NCBI GenBank assembly: GCA_963720785.1
Contig: CAVRGQ010000004.1
Span: 558,001-622,000 of the forward strand
DNA from: CAVRGQ01 sp963720785
GTDB taxonomy: Bacteria; Actinomycetota; Acidimicrobiia; IMCC26256; DASPTH01
Direction of reading: 5' to 3'
Length of the DNA stretch: 64,000 bases
The notes under the pieces were generated by a model. That model did no database searches. It saw only the letters and a list, made by a program, of their open reading frames with translations, and was not told the origin of the DNA. Below, piece by piece: positions 17,447 through 26,725 of this stretch; the first letter of the stretch is position 1; every line of letters starts with the position of its first letter. Both the position numbers and the translations under genes were made by a program.

Positions 17447-18380
17447 GTGCCCGTCGCCCCCGAACTCGCGCCTTACTGCAGCCCGCCCGGCCAGGGGGCC
17501 ACGGAGATGCCCGACCTCGCGGAGCTGCGGCCGATGTTCGAGGCGATGGCGTCGATGTGGGATCTCGCCGAACCCGCCGTGCTGCGGTCGACGGAACAAC
17601 GGGCGATCCCGGGGCCCGCGGGCGACATCCCGGTGGTCGTGTACACGCCCGAGGGCGGGACGGACGGCGCCCCGCTCCCGGTGGTGCTGTTCCTCCACGG
17701 CGGCGGTTTCTTCCTCGGCTCACCCCACTCGCACGGGCCGGTCGCCCGCGAGCTGGCGGCGCGCTCCGGCCGGATCGTCGTGTCGGTCGACTACCGCCTC
17801 ACCCCTGAGCACGCGTTTCCTGCCGCGGTCGACGACTGTTACGCGGCGCTGCAGTGGGTCGCCGAGCATGCCGGCGAGATCGGTGGTGATCCGGCGCACC
17901 TCGCGGTGGCCGGCGACAGCGCGGGCGGCAACCTCAGCGCGGTGCTCGCGCTCCGTGCGCGCGACGAGGGCGGCCCGGTGATCGAGGCGCAGGCGCTGAT
18001 CTACCCGGTGACCGACAGCGCGTGCGACAGCGTGTCGATGGTCGACAACGCGGAGGGCTACATGCTCACCGCGAGCTCGATGCAGTGGATGTGGGGTATG
18101 TACGTGCCCGACGAGGGGGAGCGCACCGGTCCGTACGCGTCGCCGTTGCAGGCGGCCGACCACTCGGGGCTCCCGCCCGCGGTCGTGATCACGGCCGAGT
18201 TCGACCCGCTGCGCGACGAGGGTGAGGCCTACGCGGCGAAGCTCGCCGCGGCGGGCGTGCCGGTGCAGCAGGTGCGGTTCGACGGCATGATCCACGGGTT
18301 CGTGCAGATGCTGAACGTCACCCCGCGTGCGAGCGAGGCGATCGACCTGGTGGCGGCGCACCTGCGCGCGCGACGCCTGA
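17447..18380 (+). CDS. HSL-family alpha/beta-hydrolase (esterase/lipase), 3' frameshift
   Basis: GTG 17447 follows AGGAGG by 6 bases. The oxyanion-hole motif HGGGFFLGS, nucleophile motif GDSAGGN, acid in EFDPLRDEG and catalytic His in HGFVQM define a hormone-sensitive-lipase-type carboxylesterase acting on short or medium acyl esters. The frame stays open to 18706 across the next gene's antisense. Restoring one GC unit in the GCGCGCGCG tract at 18363-18371 ends the protein as LRARDA at TGA 18378-18380, giving 311 residues, the family length. That end is adopted here but is inferred. Confidence 0.85.
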
Positions 18381-18822
18381 CGCGACGAGTCCGCCGCGCC
18401 CGCTTCACCAGGATCACCACCACCGCGCCGGCAACCAGCGCGACGACCAGGAGCAACAACCACGGGATCACGGGGGTCGACGCGCTCGCCGTGGCGCGCG
18501 GCGCCTCGGAGCGCACGGTGACGATCGCGTCGACGCTGCCGAACGGCAGCACGTGCGCGATGTGCTCGTGCACCGTCACCGACTCGCCGGGCGCGAGCGT
18601 GCGCAACTCGCGGGTGGGGCTGCCCACGCCACCACCGATCTGCGACGAGACCCGCACTGTCGCGCGTGGGTGCAACGCGGTGTCGCCGGTGTTGCGCACC
18701 GTGTAGCGCACGTCCACGTCGACGCGACCACCGAGTTGCGAGCCGAGGTCGCCCTCGGTCGTGACGTCGACGCCGCCGACGGTCAGTTCGGGTTCGGATG
18801 ATGGTGCGGACGGGGTGGTCAC
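18229..18822 (-). CDS. Membrane protein with extracellular beta-sandwich domain
   Basis: Residues 1-115 read like a CARDB/DUF11-type beta-sandwich (VDVDVRYTVRNTGDTALHPRATVRV, RTLAPGESVTVHEHIAHVLPFG), followed by one transmembrane helix (about 121-143, VIPWLLLLVVALVAGAVVVIL) and an Arg-rich tail. No signal peptide is seen. The last 50 or so codons run antisense to the esterase and look like noise, so the true stop may be nearer 18390 with an undetected indel. Family and function are not recognised. Confidence 0.5.
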   Translation of the reverse strand: MTTPSAPSSEPELTVGGVDVTTEGDLGSQLGGRVDVDVRYTVRNTGDTALHPRATVRVSSQIGGGVGSPTRELRTLAPGESVTVHEHIAHVLPFGSVDAIVTVRSEAPRATASASTPVIPWLLLLVVALVAGAVVVILVKRARRTRRVRRRARRCAATRSIASLARGVTFSICTNPWIMPSNRTCCTGTPAAASFAA

Positions 18823-18894
18823 CCGCGCAACGATGCATCACCGCCGACGGCGGGCGGCGGACCACCGCCGCCGCGATCCGTGGTCCCGGCACGA

Positions 18895-18926
18895 GAGAAC
18901 GGCGCCCCGGGAGGGGCGCCGTTCTC
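18895..18926. terminator. 14-bp GC-rich hairpin
   Basis: GAGAACGGCGCCCC (18895-18908), loop GGGA, and its exact complement (18913-18926). It lies 17 bases beyond the 3' end of the minus-strand tRNA and beyond the 5' end of the gene before it. A factor-independent-like terminator for the tRNA is likely; there is no T tract. Confidence 0.6.
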
Positions 18927-18942
18927 GTGTGACCATGCGAAA

Positions 18943-19020
18943 TGGTCGGGATGCCGGGATTTGAACCCGGGACCTCAGCGTCCCGAACGCTGCGCGCTAA
19001 CCAAGCTGCGCTACATCCCG
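18943..19020 (-). tRNA. tRNA-Pro (CGG)
   Basis: A complete cloverleaf on the minus strand. The acceptor CGGGATG pairs with CATCCCG, the anticodon arm CAGCG-TTCGGGA-CGCTG gives anticodon CGG (codon CCG), and the T arm CCGGG-TTCAAAT-CCCGG is canonical. The discriminator A is followed by an encoded CCA (18945-18943). The CheY-like gene lies just upstream on the same strand, and a hairpin lies downstream. Confidence 0.97.
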
Positions 19021-19034
19021 AAGGGTTGTGGAGT

Positions 19035-19493
19035 CTATCCCCCGGTGACCACCGGCTCCTCAGCCGGGGCCTCGTTCTCGTTGCTGTCGGCGTCGTCTTC
19101 GTCGTCGTCGACCACCAGGGGGATTTCGTCGGTGAGCAGGCGCTCGACGGTGCGGCGCAGGGTTCCCGGGTCGACGGGCTTCACCAGCTCGGCGTCGGCA
19201 TCGGCCCGCTTGGCGAGGAAGCGGTCGGCCTCGCGGTCGAGGAGGAGGAGGATCGCGGTGTCGGGGAGGCGCCCGGCGGAGGCCTCGAGCCGCAGGTCGA
19301 TGGCGGTGGCGACGCCGCCCTGGTTCGCGATCTGCATGTCGAGGATCACGAGCTCGGGCTCCTCGGCGGTGACCGCGGCGCGGACGTCCTGCCCGCGGAC
19401 GACCTCGACCACGCGCTGGCCCGGGCCCGTGCAGGACGACCGGACGAGCTCGCGGACCCAGGCGGCTTCGGCGGCGACGAGGATCGTGCTCAT
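19035..19493 (-). CDS. CheY-like receiver protein, atypical
   Basis: 152 residues. A receiver fold (1-120) has the phospho-acceptor region ELVILDMQIANQGG and the conserved lysine in ELVKPVD. The acidic pair after the first strand is missing (LVAAEAAW has one Glu), so Mg2+-dependent phosphorylation is doubtful. The C-terminal tail is extremely acidic (VVDDDEDDADSNENEAPAEE). TAACGT (19506-19501) ends 7 bases before ATG 19493, giving a leaderless start that overlaps the end of the ATPase gene upstream. No kinase is adjacent. Confidence 0.75.
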   Translation of the reverse strand: MSTILVAAEAAWVRELVRSSCTGPGQRVVEVVRGQDVRAAVTAEEPELVILDMQIANQGGVATAIDLRLEASAGRLPDTAILLLLDREADRFLAKRADADAELVKPVDPGTLRRTVERLLTDEIPLVVDDDEDDADSNENEAPAEEPVVTGG

Positions 19494-19500
19494 CGCGGGA

Positions 19501-19506
19501 ACGTTA
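19501..19506 (-). promoter_or_regulatory. Leaderless -10 element TAACGT
   Basis: On the minus strand TAACGT ends 7 bases before ATG 19493. It overlaps the stop codon of the upstream ATPase gene. Confidence 0.45.
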
Positions 19507-20637
19507 CCCGCCTCCGGCCAGGTGGGCCCCTACCGTGTGGAGCGCGGCGAAGTCGTGGACGTCGCGACCCAGCTCGGGCACGTAGGTGACGGGCGCATCG
19601 CCGACCCGCGCCTCGAGTCCGGCAAGCTCGTCGCGCTCGTGGCGGGCGATGGCCTCGAAGTCGGCGAGGTTGCGCAGGCGGTCGGCGAGCGCCGGCGACG
19701 TGCCCGCCGCGTCCGCCGCCCGGGCCCGCAGGTCGTCGGGGAGCTCGTCGGTGAAACGGGGGTGCACCCGGTTCACGATCAGGGCGTCCACCGAGTACTT
19801 GCCCTCGACCAGCCGCTCGGCGAAGAACTCCGCCTCTTCCACCGCGTCGTGGCGCGGCGAGGTGATGAGCACGAACGCGGTGTCGGTGGATCCGAGGAGC
19901 TCGGTCACCTGGTGCGCCCGGTCGCGGAAGCCCTGCTCCATGCCCTCGAAGGCGCGGAAGAAGGCGACGACGTCGTCGACCACCTCGGTGCCCACGACGC
20001 GCGAGATCGTCTTGAGCAGCGCGGTCGCGGCGAAGCCGCCGATGCGCATCGCGGTGCTCGCCGGCACCATCAACATCCGGAACACCCGGTTGTCGAGCAT
20101 GCGGGTGAGGCGCTTCGGCGCGTCGAGGAAGTCGAGCGTGTGCCGGGTGGGCGGTGTGTCCACGACGATGAGGTCGAACGCGTCGCTGTCGTGGAGCTCG
20201 TAGAGCTTCTCCATCGCCATGTACTCCTGCGTGCCGCTGAGCGCGCCGGCGATGTTGCGGTAGAAGCGGTTCTCCAGGATCGTCTCGGCCTGCTCGCCGC
20301 TGAGTGAGTACTTCGCCACGAGCTGGTCGAAGGTGCCTTCGGTGTCGAGCATGAGCGCGAAGAGGCGGCCGCCCTCGGGTCCGGTACCGGTCGGGTCCCA
20401 GCGGTCGCGGTCGATCGCCTTCGGCGTGTTCGACAGCTCGTCGAGGCCGAGCGCGTTGGCCAGGCGCTTCGCCGGGTCGATGGTGACGACGATCGTGCGC
20501 CGGCCCCGGCGCGCCCCCTCGATCGCGAGCGCGGCCGCAGTGGTGGTCTTGCCGACGCCCCCGGTGCCGCAGCACACGAGCACGTGACGGTGATCGACGA
20601 GGTCGCGCAGCGACGAGTGCTGCTGGGGCTGGATCAC
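19504..20637 (-). CDS. ArsA/Get3-family ATPase (Rv3680/BagB-like)
   Basis: 377 residues. The deviant P-loop CCGTGGVGKTTTA is near residue 20, with DPAKRLANALG (switch/A-loop) and VVDTPPTRHTLDFLDAP. It belongs to the ArsA/Get3 group. GTG 20637 overlaps the stop of the next ATPase gene by four bases (GTGA), so the two make one operon and probably a heterodimer, as known for the mycobacterial Rv3679-Rv3680 (BagAB) pair. In this setting arsenite transport is unlikely: no arsB or arsR is present. Confidence 0.85.
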   Translation of the reverse strand: MIQPQQHSSLRDLVDHRHVLVCCGTGGVGKTTTAAALAIEGARRGRRTIVVTIDPAKRLANALGLDELSNTPKAIDRDRWDPTGTGPEGGRLFALMLDTEGTFDQLVAKYSLSGEQAETILENRFYRNIAGALSGTQEYMAMEKLYELHDSDAFDLIVVDTPPTRHTLDFLDAPKRLTRMLDNRVFRMLMVPASTAMRIGGFAATALLKTISRVVGTEVVDDVVAFFRAFEGMEQGFRDRAHQVTELLGSTDTAFVLITSPRHDAVEEAEFFAERLVEGKYSVDALIVNRVHPRFTDELPDDLRARAADAAGTSPALADRLRNLADFEAIARHERDELAGLEARVGDAPVTYVPELGRDVHDFAALHTVGAHLAGGG

Positions 20638-21605
20638 GGCACCAGTCCGTCGTCGAGGGCGGCGATGCCGGTGGTGAGCTCGGTGGCGAGGATGTCGAGC
20701 CCTTCGGGTCCGAGCTCCGAGGTGAAGAGGTAGGGGAGCCGGATCTGGGGGAGGGGCAGACGCCGCGCGAGGCGGGCGCACTGCGCGCCCTGGCGTTCCT
20801 GCAGCCCGCCCCGGAACGACTCCGCGTCGGCCAGCGCGACCGCGAGGCCGGCGTCGAGCGAACCCTCCGGCGAGGCACCGGCGGCGGCGACGGCCCGCCG
20901 CGCGGCCTCCGGGTCGGACTCGAACCCGGCGAGCACCGGCATGCAGGAGTTCACCACGACGGGGGTGAGGGCGACGCCGGCGCGGTCCTCGATGGCGTAC
21001 GCGGTGTCGACCAGCTCGTTGACCGGGGTCTCCTCGGGCAGGGTCACCAGCATCACCCGGCAGCGCTCGGGGTCGGAGAGCAGCTCCACCACCTCGGCGG
21101 CCTGGCGGTTGACGGGCCCGACCTTCACCGCGTCGAGCAGGCCGCGGGCGGAGAGCAGGAAGCTCACGGCGTGGCCCGCGGCGGGGGCGTCGAGCACGAT
21201 GAGGTCGGCGACGCCCGCCTTCTCGAGCTGCTTCACCTTGCCGAGCACGAGGATGTCGCGCATGCCGGGCACGGCCGTGGCGACCACGTCGAGGGCCCCC
21301 GAACGACTGAGACGGCGGGAGATCCTTCGCATACCGTGGTCGTCGAGATACTCCAGGAGGGCGTCGTCCGGGGTGAGGGTGCGGGCCCGCAGGTTCGGGC
21401 GCAGCTCGGCCTCCTGGTAGGTCAGCGGCGCCTCGCCGAAGCTCGCCGCCAGCCCCGATTTGCCCTCGACCTCCACGATCAGCACGCTCATGCCCGCAGC
21501 GGCGGCCGCCGACGCCAACGCCGCCGTCACCGTCGTCTTGCCGACCCCACCCTTGCCCGCCACGATCACGACCTTGGAGGCCGCGCAGAAGCGCTCGAGG
21601 TCCAT
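20634..21605 (-). CDS. ArsA/Get3-family ATPase (Rv3679/BagA-like)
   Basis: 323 residues from ATG 21605 (MDLERFCAASKVVIVAG). P-loop AGKGGVGKTT near residue 17, EVEGKSGLAASFG, and VLDAPAAGHAVSFLLSARG. It is the first gene of a two-gene operon with the partner ATPase, and shorter than that partner as in mycobacteria. TAGCAT (21619-21614) ends 8 bases upstream of the ATG. The in-frame extension upstream is antisense to the NfeD gene and was rejected. Likely a cytosolic nucleotide-dependent chaperone or stress ATPase. Confidence 0.85.
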   Translation of the reverse strand: MDLERFCAASKVVIVAGKGGVGKTTVTAALASAAAAAGMSVLIVEVEGKSGLAASFGEAPLTYQEAELRPNLRARTLTPDDALLEYLDDHGMRRISRRLSRSGALDVVATAVPGMRDILVLGKVKQLEKAGVADLIVLDAPAAGHAVSFLLSARGLLDAVKVGPVNRQAAEVVELLSDPERCRVMLVTLPEETPVNELVDTAYAIEDRAGVALTPVVVNSCMPVLAGFESDPEAARRAVAAAGASPEGSLDAGLAVALADAESFRGGLQERQGAQCARLARRLPLPQIRLPYLFTSELGPEGLDILATELTTGIAALDDGLVP

Positions 21606-21613
21606 GGTCACCG

Positions 21614-21619
21614 ATGCTA
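21614..21619 (-). promoter_or_regulatory. Leaderless -10 element TAGCAT for the ATPase operon
   Basis: TAGCAT on the minus strand ends 8 bases before ATG 21605 within the 37-base gap to the divergent NfeD gene. Confidence 0.5.
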
Positions 21620-21642
21620 CGGGAGTCCCCATCTCCAGCTTG

Positions 21643-23112
21643 ATGCGCCGCACCGCACTGCTCCGCCGGGCCGTCGCCGCGGTGGCGATCGTCGCGGGCC
21701 TGCTCGCGCTCGCCAGCGGGGTCTCGGGCGCCGCCGACGCCCCCGTCGGCAAGCGCGGCATCGACGTCGTCCAGGTGGAGGGCTACCTCGACGCCCCCAA
21801 CGTCTCGCTGGTCAAGGACGCGATCCGCGAGTCGAACGCGAACCGCTCCACGATGCTCATCCTCCAGGTGAACTCGAACGGCGCCATCGGTGAGGACATC
21901 GAGTCGGTCGTGCGGATGATGGAGAAGTCACGCGTGCCCATCGCCGTGTGGGTGGGCCCCTCGGGTGCCGACGCCAAGGGCGCGGCCGCAATCCTGCTCC
22001 AGGCCGCCGACCTCGCCTACGTGTCGCCGAACTCGGGCGTGGGCGCGGCCCAGCCGGTGCGGGTCGACGACCCGGGCGCCACCACCACCCGGGGCGTGGC
22101 CAACCGCCTCGCGGTGCTGGCCGAGCGCAACGGGCGTGATCCCGACGGTGCCCGCAAGCTCGCGGCCAACCGGCTCGGCTCTGCGGAGGCGGCCAAGGTC
22201 GGCGCCACCAACGGCGTGCGCCCCACGCTCGGCGAGCTCATCGTGCAGCTCGACGGCAAGACGGTCACCACCGCGGCCGGCGACGTGAAGCTCTCCACCG
22301 CCAAGGTGGTGGGCAAGGGCCAGGACCGCCGCCGCCAGCCCAACCAGGACGTCGTGTTCAACCGCCTCGGCCTGGGCGCCTCGCTGCTGCACCGGCTGAT
22401 CAGCCCGTCGATCGCCTACCTGCTGATCGTGGCCGGCCTCGCGCTGATGGTGTTCGAGTTCTACACGGCGTCGATCGGTCTCGCCGGCCTGGTCGGCGCG
22501 GTGTGCGCGATCGGCGCCTTCGTGGGCTTCTCCCACCTGCCGGTGCACTGGTGGGCGCTCGGCCTGCTGTTCCTCTCGGTGCTCGGCTTCACCATCGACG
22601 TGCAGGCGGGTGGTCTCGGCCCGTGGACGGTGATCGGCGTCGTGTCGCTCATCGCGGGATCGTGGTGGCTGTACGGCGGCGCGTCGTCGTTGCGGCCGTC
22701 GTGGTGGGTGCTGCTCGTGGTGATGGTGGGCTTCGTGTTGTTCATGCTCGGTGGCATGACCGCGATGATCCGGGCGCGGTTCTCCACGCCCACGATCGGG
22801 CGCGAGGGCCTCGTGGGCGAAGAGGGCACGGCCGAGGTGTCGGTCGACCCCGACGGCGTGGTGCTCATCCGGGGTTCGCGCTGGCGGGCCCGCACCAACC
22901 GGGCCACGCCGATCACGGCGGGCGATCCGGTGAAGGTGGTGTCGGTCGAGGGCCTGGTGCTCGAGGTGGAGCCGCCCGAGGGCGGGGCGCAGGACTACCG
23001 CGACAAGGCCCGGCAACGGAAGGCCGCCCGCGGCGCCCAGAGCGACGAGCAGCCCGAAACGTCAGACGATTCGCCGGGCCGAGCCGGTCTCGGAGGCGCG
23101 GAGCCTGCTTGA
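21643..23112 (+). CDS. NfeD-family membrane protein with ClpP-like domain
   Basis: 489 residues. A signal sequence (1-28) precedes an extracytoplasmic ClpP/crotonase-like domain (about 35-225) containing VNSNGAIGEDIESVVRMM and the PNSGVGAAQPV segment. Four to five transmembrane helices (about 245-385) follow, then a C-terminal OB-fold (REGLVGEEGTAEV to VEGLVLEVEP). This is the long NfeD1b architecture, a membrane-bound serine protease family linked to membrane organisation with stomatins. I could not place the catalytic Ser/Lys pair with confidence. No stomatin gene is adjacent. ATG 21643 precedes MRRTALLRRAVAA. Confidence 0.85.
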   Translation: MRRTALLRRAVAAVAIVAGLLALASGVSGAADAPVGKRGIDVVQVEGYLDAPNVSLVKDAIRESNANRSTMLILQVNSNGAIGEDIESVVRMMEKSRVPIAVWVGPSGADAKGAAAILLQAADLAYVSPNSGVGAAQPVRVDDPGATTTRGVANRLAVLAERNGRDPDGARKLAANRLGSAEAAKVGATNGVRPTLGELIVQLDGKTVTTAAGDVKLSTAKVVGKGQDRRRQPNQDVVFNRLGLGASLLHRLISPSIAYLLIVAGLALMVFEFYTASIGLAGLVGAVCAIGAFVGFSHLPVHWWALGLLFLSVLGFTIDVQAGGLGPWTVIGVVSLIAGSWWLYGGASSLRPSWWVLLVVMVGFVLFMLGGMTAMIRARFSTPTIGREGLVGEEGTAEVSVDPDGVVLIRGSRWRARTNRATPITAGDPVKVVSVEGLVLEVEPPEGGAQDYRDKARQRKAARGAQSDEQPETSDDSPGRAGLGGAEPA

Positions 23113-23200
23113 CCGAGTTCACCAATTTCCCCTCTTGTCGGGACGCGGTAACCGGGGTACGTTGCCACCTCGCGAGACCGTCCGAAGGGGGAGAGGGTCC

Positions 23201-23462
23201 GTGACCGTCAACACGCTCGACAACTGGCGCATCCGCGCTGCCTGCCGCGGGCCCGAGACCGCGCTCTTCTTCCCGCCCGCCAACGCGGAGCGGCGAGACG
23301 AGCGCGACGCGTGGGAGCGCCGGGCCAAGTCGATCTGCCGCGAGTGCCCGGTGCGCACGCAGTGCCTCGACCACGCGTTGCACGTGGGGGAGATGCACGG
23401 CATCTGGGGCGGGCTCAACGAGTCCGAGCGACGCGGGCTGCAGGAGTCGATCTACAGGCTAG
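23201..23462 (+). CDS. WhiB-family Fe-S transcription factor
   Basis: GTG 23201 follows a GGGGGAGAGGG ribosome binding site. Four cysteines (RAACRG, then ICRECPVRTQC) form the WhiB iron-sulfur site, followed by the family turn GIWGG. The 3' end is unclear: in frame no stop occurs until 24397, deep in selB antisense. A TAG in the next frame at 23460-23462 would give the usual 85-90 residues if a one-base indel is present, and is adopted as a provisional end. Neighbouring Get3-like ATPases suggest the WhiB4 setting known in mycobacteria. It acts as a redox- or NO-sensitive regulator with a sigma factor. Confidence 0.8.
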
Positions 23463-25275
23463 GCCTGCTCATCCCGGTGGAGGCGTGGTCCCGCGATGCG
23501 GGAGTCGCCCCGCCGGCGGGTCACGCCGTTCGCGTCGAACCACTCCATCAGCGGCACCACGTACTTGCGCGTGCTGTGCAGCAGTTCGCGCACGTCGCCC
23601 ACCGTCACCGCGTCGGTGGCCGTGAATGTCTGCTCGAGCAGTCGCTGCGCGGCGTCGAGCGCGTGGCGCGTGAACACGATGCCGTTCACGTCGACGAGCA
23701 CGCCTTCGCGCACGAGCGCGCGGGCGAGCGCGACGTCGTCGGGCTCGGGCGGGGTGAACGGTGCGGCGTCGAGCTCGGTGACCAGCGCGATCGCGGCGGG
23801 GGTGTCGGCCACGGGTGCGTGGCGCGCCGCGTCGCGGACGAGGCCCGGTTCCACGACCACACCGTCGACGGTGGCCGCCACCTCGCGTGCGCGGTCGGGG
23901 TCGACGCGCAGCGTGTCGGCGAGCACGGTGAGCTCGAGGCCGCGCGCCAGGGGTTGGTCGCGGTGCAGCGTGTCGACCGCGAGGCGTGTGGTGGCGCGTG
24001 CCGCATCGAACACCGCAGGGTCGATGAGCCAGCCGCCGAGGGCGATGGCGTCGCCGGCCGCGACCGTCGCGTCGGCGAGCGTCGCCGCCGCGGCCGGCGA
24101 GCACCCGGCGAGGCGCGGGAGATCGCGTCGCGCCACCCACCCGCGTGCGGTCACGAGGCGCGCGCCCAGGGAGAGCGCGGCACGGGCTGCAGCGTCGGTG
24201 ACGCGACCGGGCGCCTCGGCGTCGAGCACCACCGCACCGGCGACGGTCTCGCCTCGCCCGGGATCGCGCAGCACGAGCCGGTCGCCCGGCGCGAGCGCGA
24301 GCGGCTCGTCGAAGGCGACGCGCGCGCGCCCACACCGTCGCCGCCGTCGATCCCGAACGCGCGCCAGCGGCACTCGTGCTCGCCCGAACCGACGTAGACC
24401 TGCCAGCGACCGCGGGTCGGCAGCGGCGTCGGGGTGACCGGGCGCAACGCCACGTCGACGACCTTCGTCAGCGACCACTGCCCGTCGCGGACGAGAGCGT
24501 CGCCACGTCGCAGCTCGTGGTGGTCGATCCCCACGAGGTTGAGCGCGACCCGGCTGCCGGGCCCGACGCGGTCCAGGCGCCGGTGCGCCGATTCGATGCC
24601 GCGCACCCGCATGCGCCGGTCGAGCCGGGCGAGCCGCGGGACGGTGAGCTCGTCGTCGACCGCCACGCAACCGCCGACCAGCGTGCCGGTGACCACCGTG
24701 CCCGCACCCTTGGCCGCGAACACCCGGTCGACCCACAGCCGGGGCCGGTCGTCGTCGGCCGCTTCGGGCGCTGCGGCGAGCGCGTCGTCGAGGGCGTGCA
24801 CGAGGTCGTCGAGGCCGCGACGCGACAGGGAGTCGCACGCGACCACGGGCGCGCCCGCGAGCGCCGAGCCCGCGAGGTGCTCCTCCACGTCGAGCAGCGC
24901 GAGCTCGAGCAGGTCGTCGTCGACGAGGTCGGCCTTGGTGACCGCGACCACGCCGTGGTGTACGCCGAGCAGCTCGAGGATGCGGAGGTGTTCCTCGCTC
25001 TGGGGCATCCACCCCTCGGTGGCGGCGACCACGAACACGGCCACCTCCACGGCGCCGACACCGGCGAGCATGTTCTTCAGGAAGCGCACGTGCCCGGGCA
25101 CGTCGACGAAGCCGACCTCGGTGCCCGACGGCAGCGTGGTGAACGCGAACCCGAGGTCGATGGTGAGGCCGCGCGCCTTCTCCTCGGCGAAGCGGTCGGG
25201 GTCGGTGCCGGTGAGCGCGAGCACCAACGACGACTTGCCGTGGTCGACGTGGCCAGCGGTGGCGACGACGCGCAC
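23459..25275 (-). CDS. selB: Selenocysteine-specific elongation factor SelB, frameshifted
   Basis: GTP-binding motifs at the N-terminus (AGHVDHGKSSL, DVPGH, TKAD) with domain II-III segments and winged-helix repeats at the C-terminus (VPLMEWFDANGVTRRRGDSRI). It delivers Sec-tRNA to UGA codons bearing a SECIS element. The frame breaks at the alternating GC tract 24319-24329. Deleting one GC unit joins GVGARVAFDEPLALAPGDRL and gives 604 residues, the normal length. GTG 25275 lies 6 bases after the selA stop, so the genes form an operon. The 3' end meets the WhiB gene. Unless the indel is a sequencing artefact, SelB would be truncated within domain III. Confidence 0.88.
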
Positions 25276-25281
25276 AGGCGG

Positions 25282-26623
25282 TCAGTGCTGGCGCGCGAGC
25301 AGCGCGGCGACGAGCACGTCGTCGTCGGCGGGATCCACGGTGCGCAGGTCGCACACCACGAGACCGTCGGCGACCCGCGTCACGATCGCTTCACTGCGGA
25401 GGCGGGCGGACTCGGCGTCGGCGTCGGCGGCCTCGAGCCCCACGCCGACCGACGGGATGGTGAGACCGGGCAGCGACCCGCCGCCCGCGACCGCCTCGGT
25501 GTCGAGCACCTTCGCACCCGGCACCGCCGCGGCGATCCGCTCCGCGCGCGACGCGCAACTCGTCGACCGGAGTGGCGGCCATCCGCCAGAGCGGGATCGC
25601 GGCGCCGTCGCCGCTGACGTACGCGAGCGCGACGGCCTGCAGCGCGGCGAGGGTGAGCTTGCCCGCGCGCATCGCGCGCGCCAGCGGGTGGCGCGCGACG
25701 GTGGCGACGAGATCGGCCCGGCCCACGATGATCCCGGCCTGCGGACCGCCGAGCAGCTTGTCGCCGGAGAAGGTCACGAGGCCTGCGCCCGCGGCGACGG
25801 CCTGGCGGATGCCCGGCTCGTCGCGCAGCCAGGTTGGCCGGGTCGCGAGCCACGGCGTCTGCTCGTCGAGCAGGCCGGAGCCGGCGTCGACCATCACCGG
25901 CACACCGAGCCCGGTCAGCTCCTCGATCGGGGCCGCTTCGGTGAAGCCGACCATGCGGTAGTTCGACGCGTGGACCTTCAGCACGAGCGCGGTGCCGGGC
26001 CCCACTGCCTCCGCGTAGTCACTCGCGCGCGTGCGGTTGGTGGTGCCCACCTCCACGAGGCGACACCCCGACTCGCTCATGATCTCGGGCACGCGGAACC
26101 CGCCGCCGATCTCCACCAGCTCGCCGCGTGACACGACGACCTCACGACCGCGCGCGAGCGCGGCGAGCGCCAGCAGCACGGCGGCCGCGCCGTTGTTGAC
26201 GACGAGGCCCGCCTCCGCTGCGCACATCTCCGCGAGCAACGACGCGGCGTGGGCGTTGCGTGACCCGCGCTCGCCCGCGTCGGCGTCGTACTCGAGGTTG
26301 GAGTAGCCCCGAGTGATCGCCACGGTGTCGGCGAGTGCGTCGGTGCCGAGGGGCGCGCGCCCGAGGTTGGTGTGCAGGATGACCCCGGTCGCGTTGACGA
26401 GCGGGCGCAGGCGGGCGGCCTGCATCCGCCGCACGCGCGCCGCGGCATCACCGGCGACTTCGTCGGCCGTGGGCGCGCCGCCCGCATCGATGGCGGCGCG
26501 CGCCGAGGCAACCGCGTCGCGGGCTGCGTCGACGAGCAGGGCCCGGGGCACCCCGGCGAACTGGCCGTGGAGCGACGCGGCGAGCCGCTCGACCGAGGGA
26601 AGGGCGCGTCGGGGGTCGGTCAT
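25282..26623 (-). CDS. selA: L-seryl-tRNA(Sec) selenium transferase, frameshifted
   Basis: PLP enzyme converting Ser-tRNA(Sec) to Sec-tRNA(Sec). Diagnostic segments are NATGVILHTNLGRAPL, YSNLEYDADAGERGSR and FSGDKLLGGPQAGI, where the lysine binds PLP. A break at the GCGCGCG tract 25543-25550 is repaired by one extra GC unit (ELRVARAERIAAAVPGAK), giving 447 residues. ATG 26623 is preferred over ATG 26629 because TATTGT ends 8 bases before it. The operon is selA-selB. No selC tRNA or selD is visible in the window, and no UGA-containing selenoprotein gene was recognised. Confidence 0.9.
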
Positions 26624-26631
26624 CCGCATCT

Positions 26632-26637
26632 ACAATA
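26632..26637 (-). promoter_or_regulatory. Leaderless -10 element TATTGT for selAB
   Basis: TATTGT on the minus strand matches TANNNT and ends 8 bases before ATG 26623. Confidence 0.5.
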
Positions 26638-26725
26638 TGGAGGTGCAGGCACTCGGCGTGACCCACACCGGAGCTTCCCGCCCTTCCCGGGCCTCTGCCG
26701 CGGCCTGTCCCGCGAGGTGCAGCCG

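Noticed and set aside
18229..18706. Genuine 330-base overlap of the esterase and the convergent membrane protein
   Set aside because: The esterase tail past 18380 is Thr/Arg-rich noise and a one-GC-unit correction yields a normal C-terminus, so the large overlap is probably an artefact on at least one side.
23459..26623. Selenocysteine UGA codons explaining some interrupted genes
   Set aside because: The interruptions are frame changes at GC tracts, not in-frame TGA codons.
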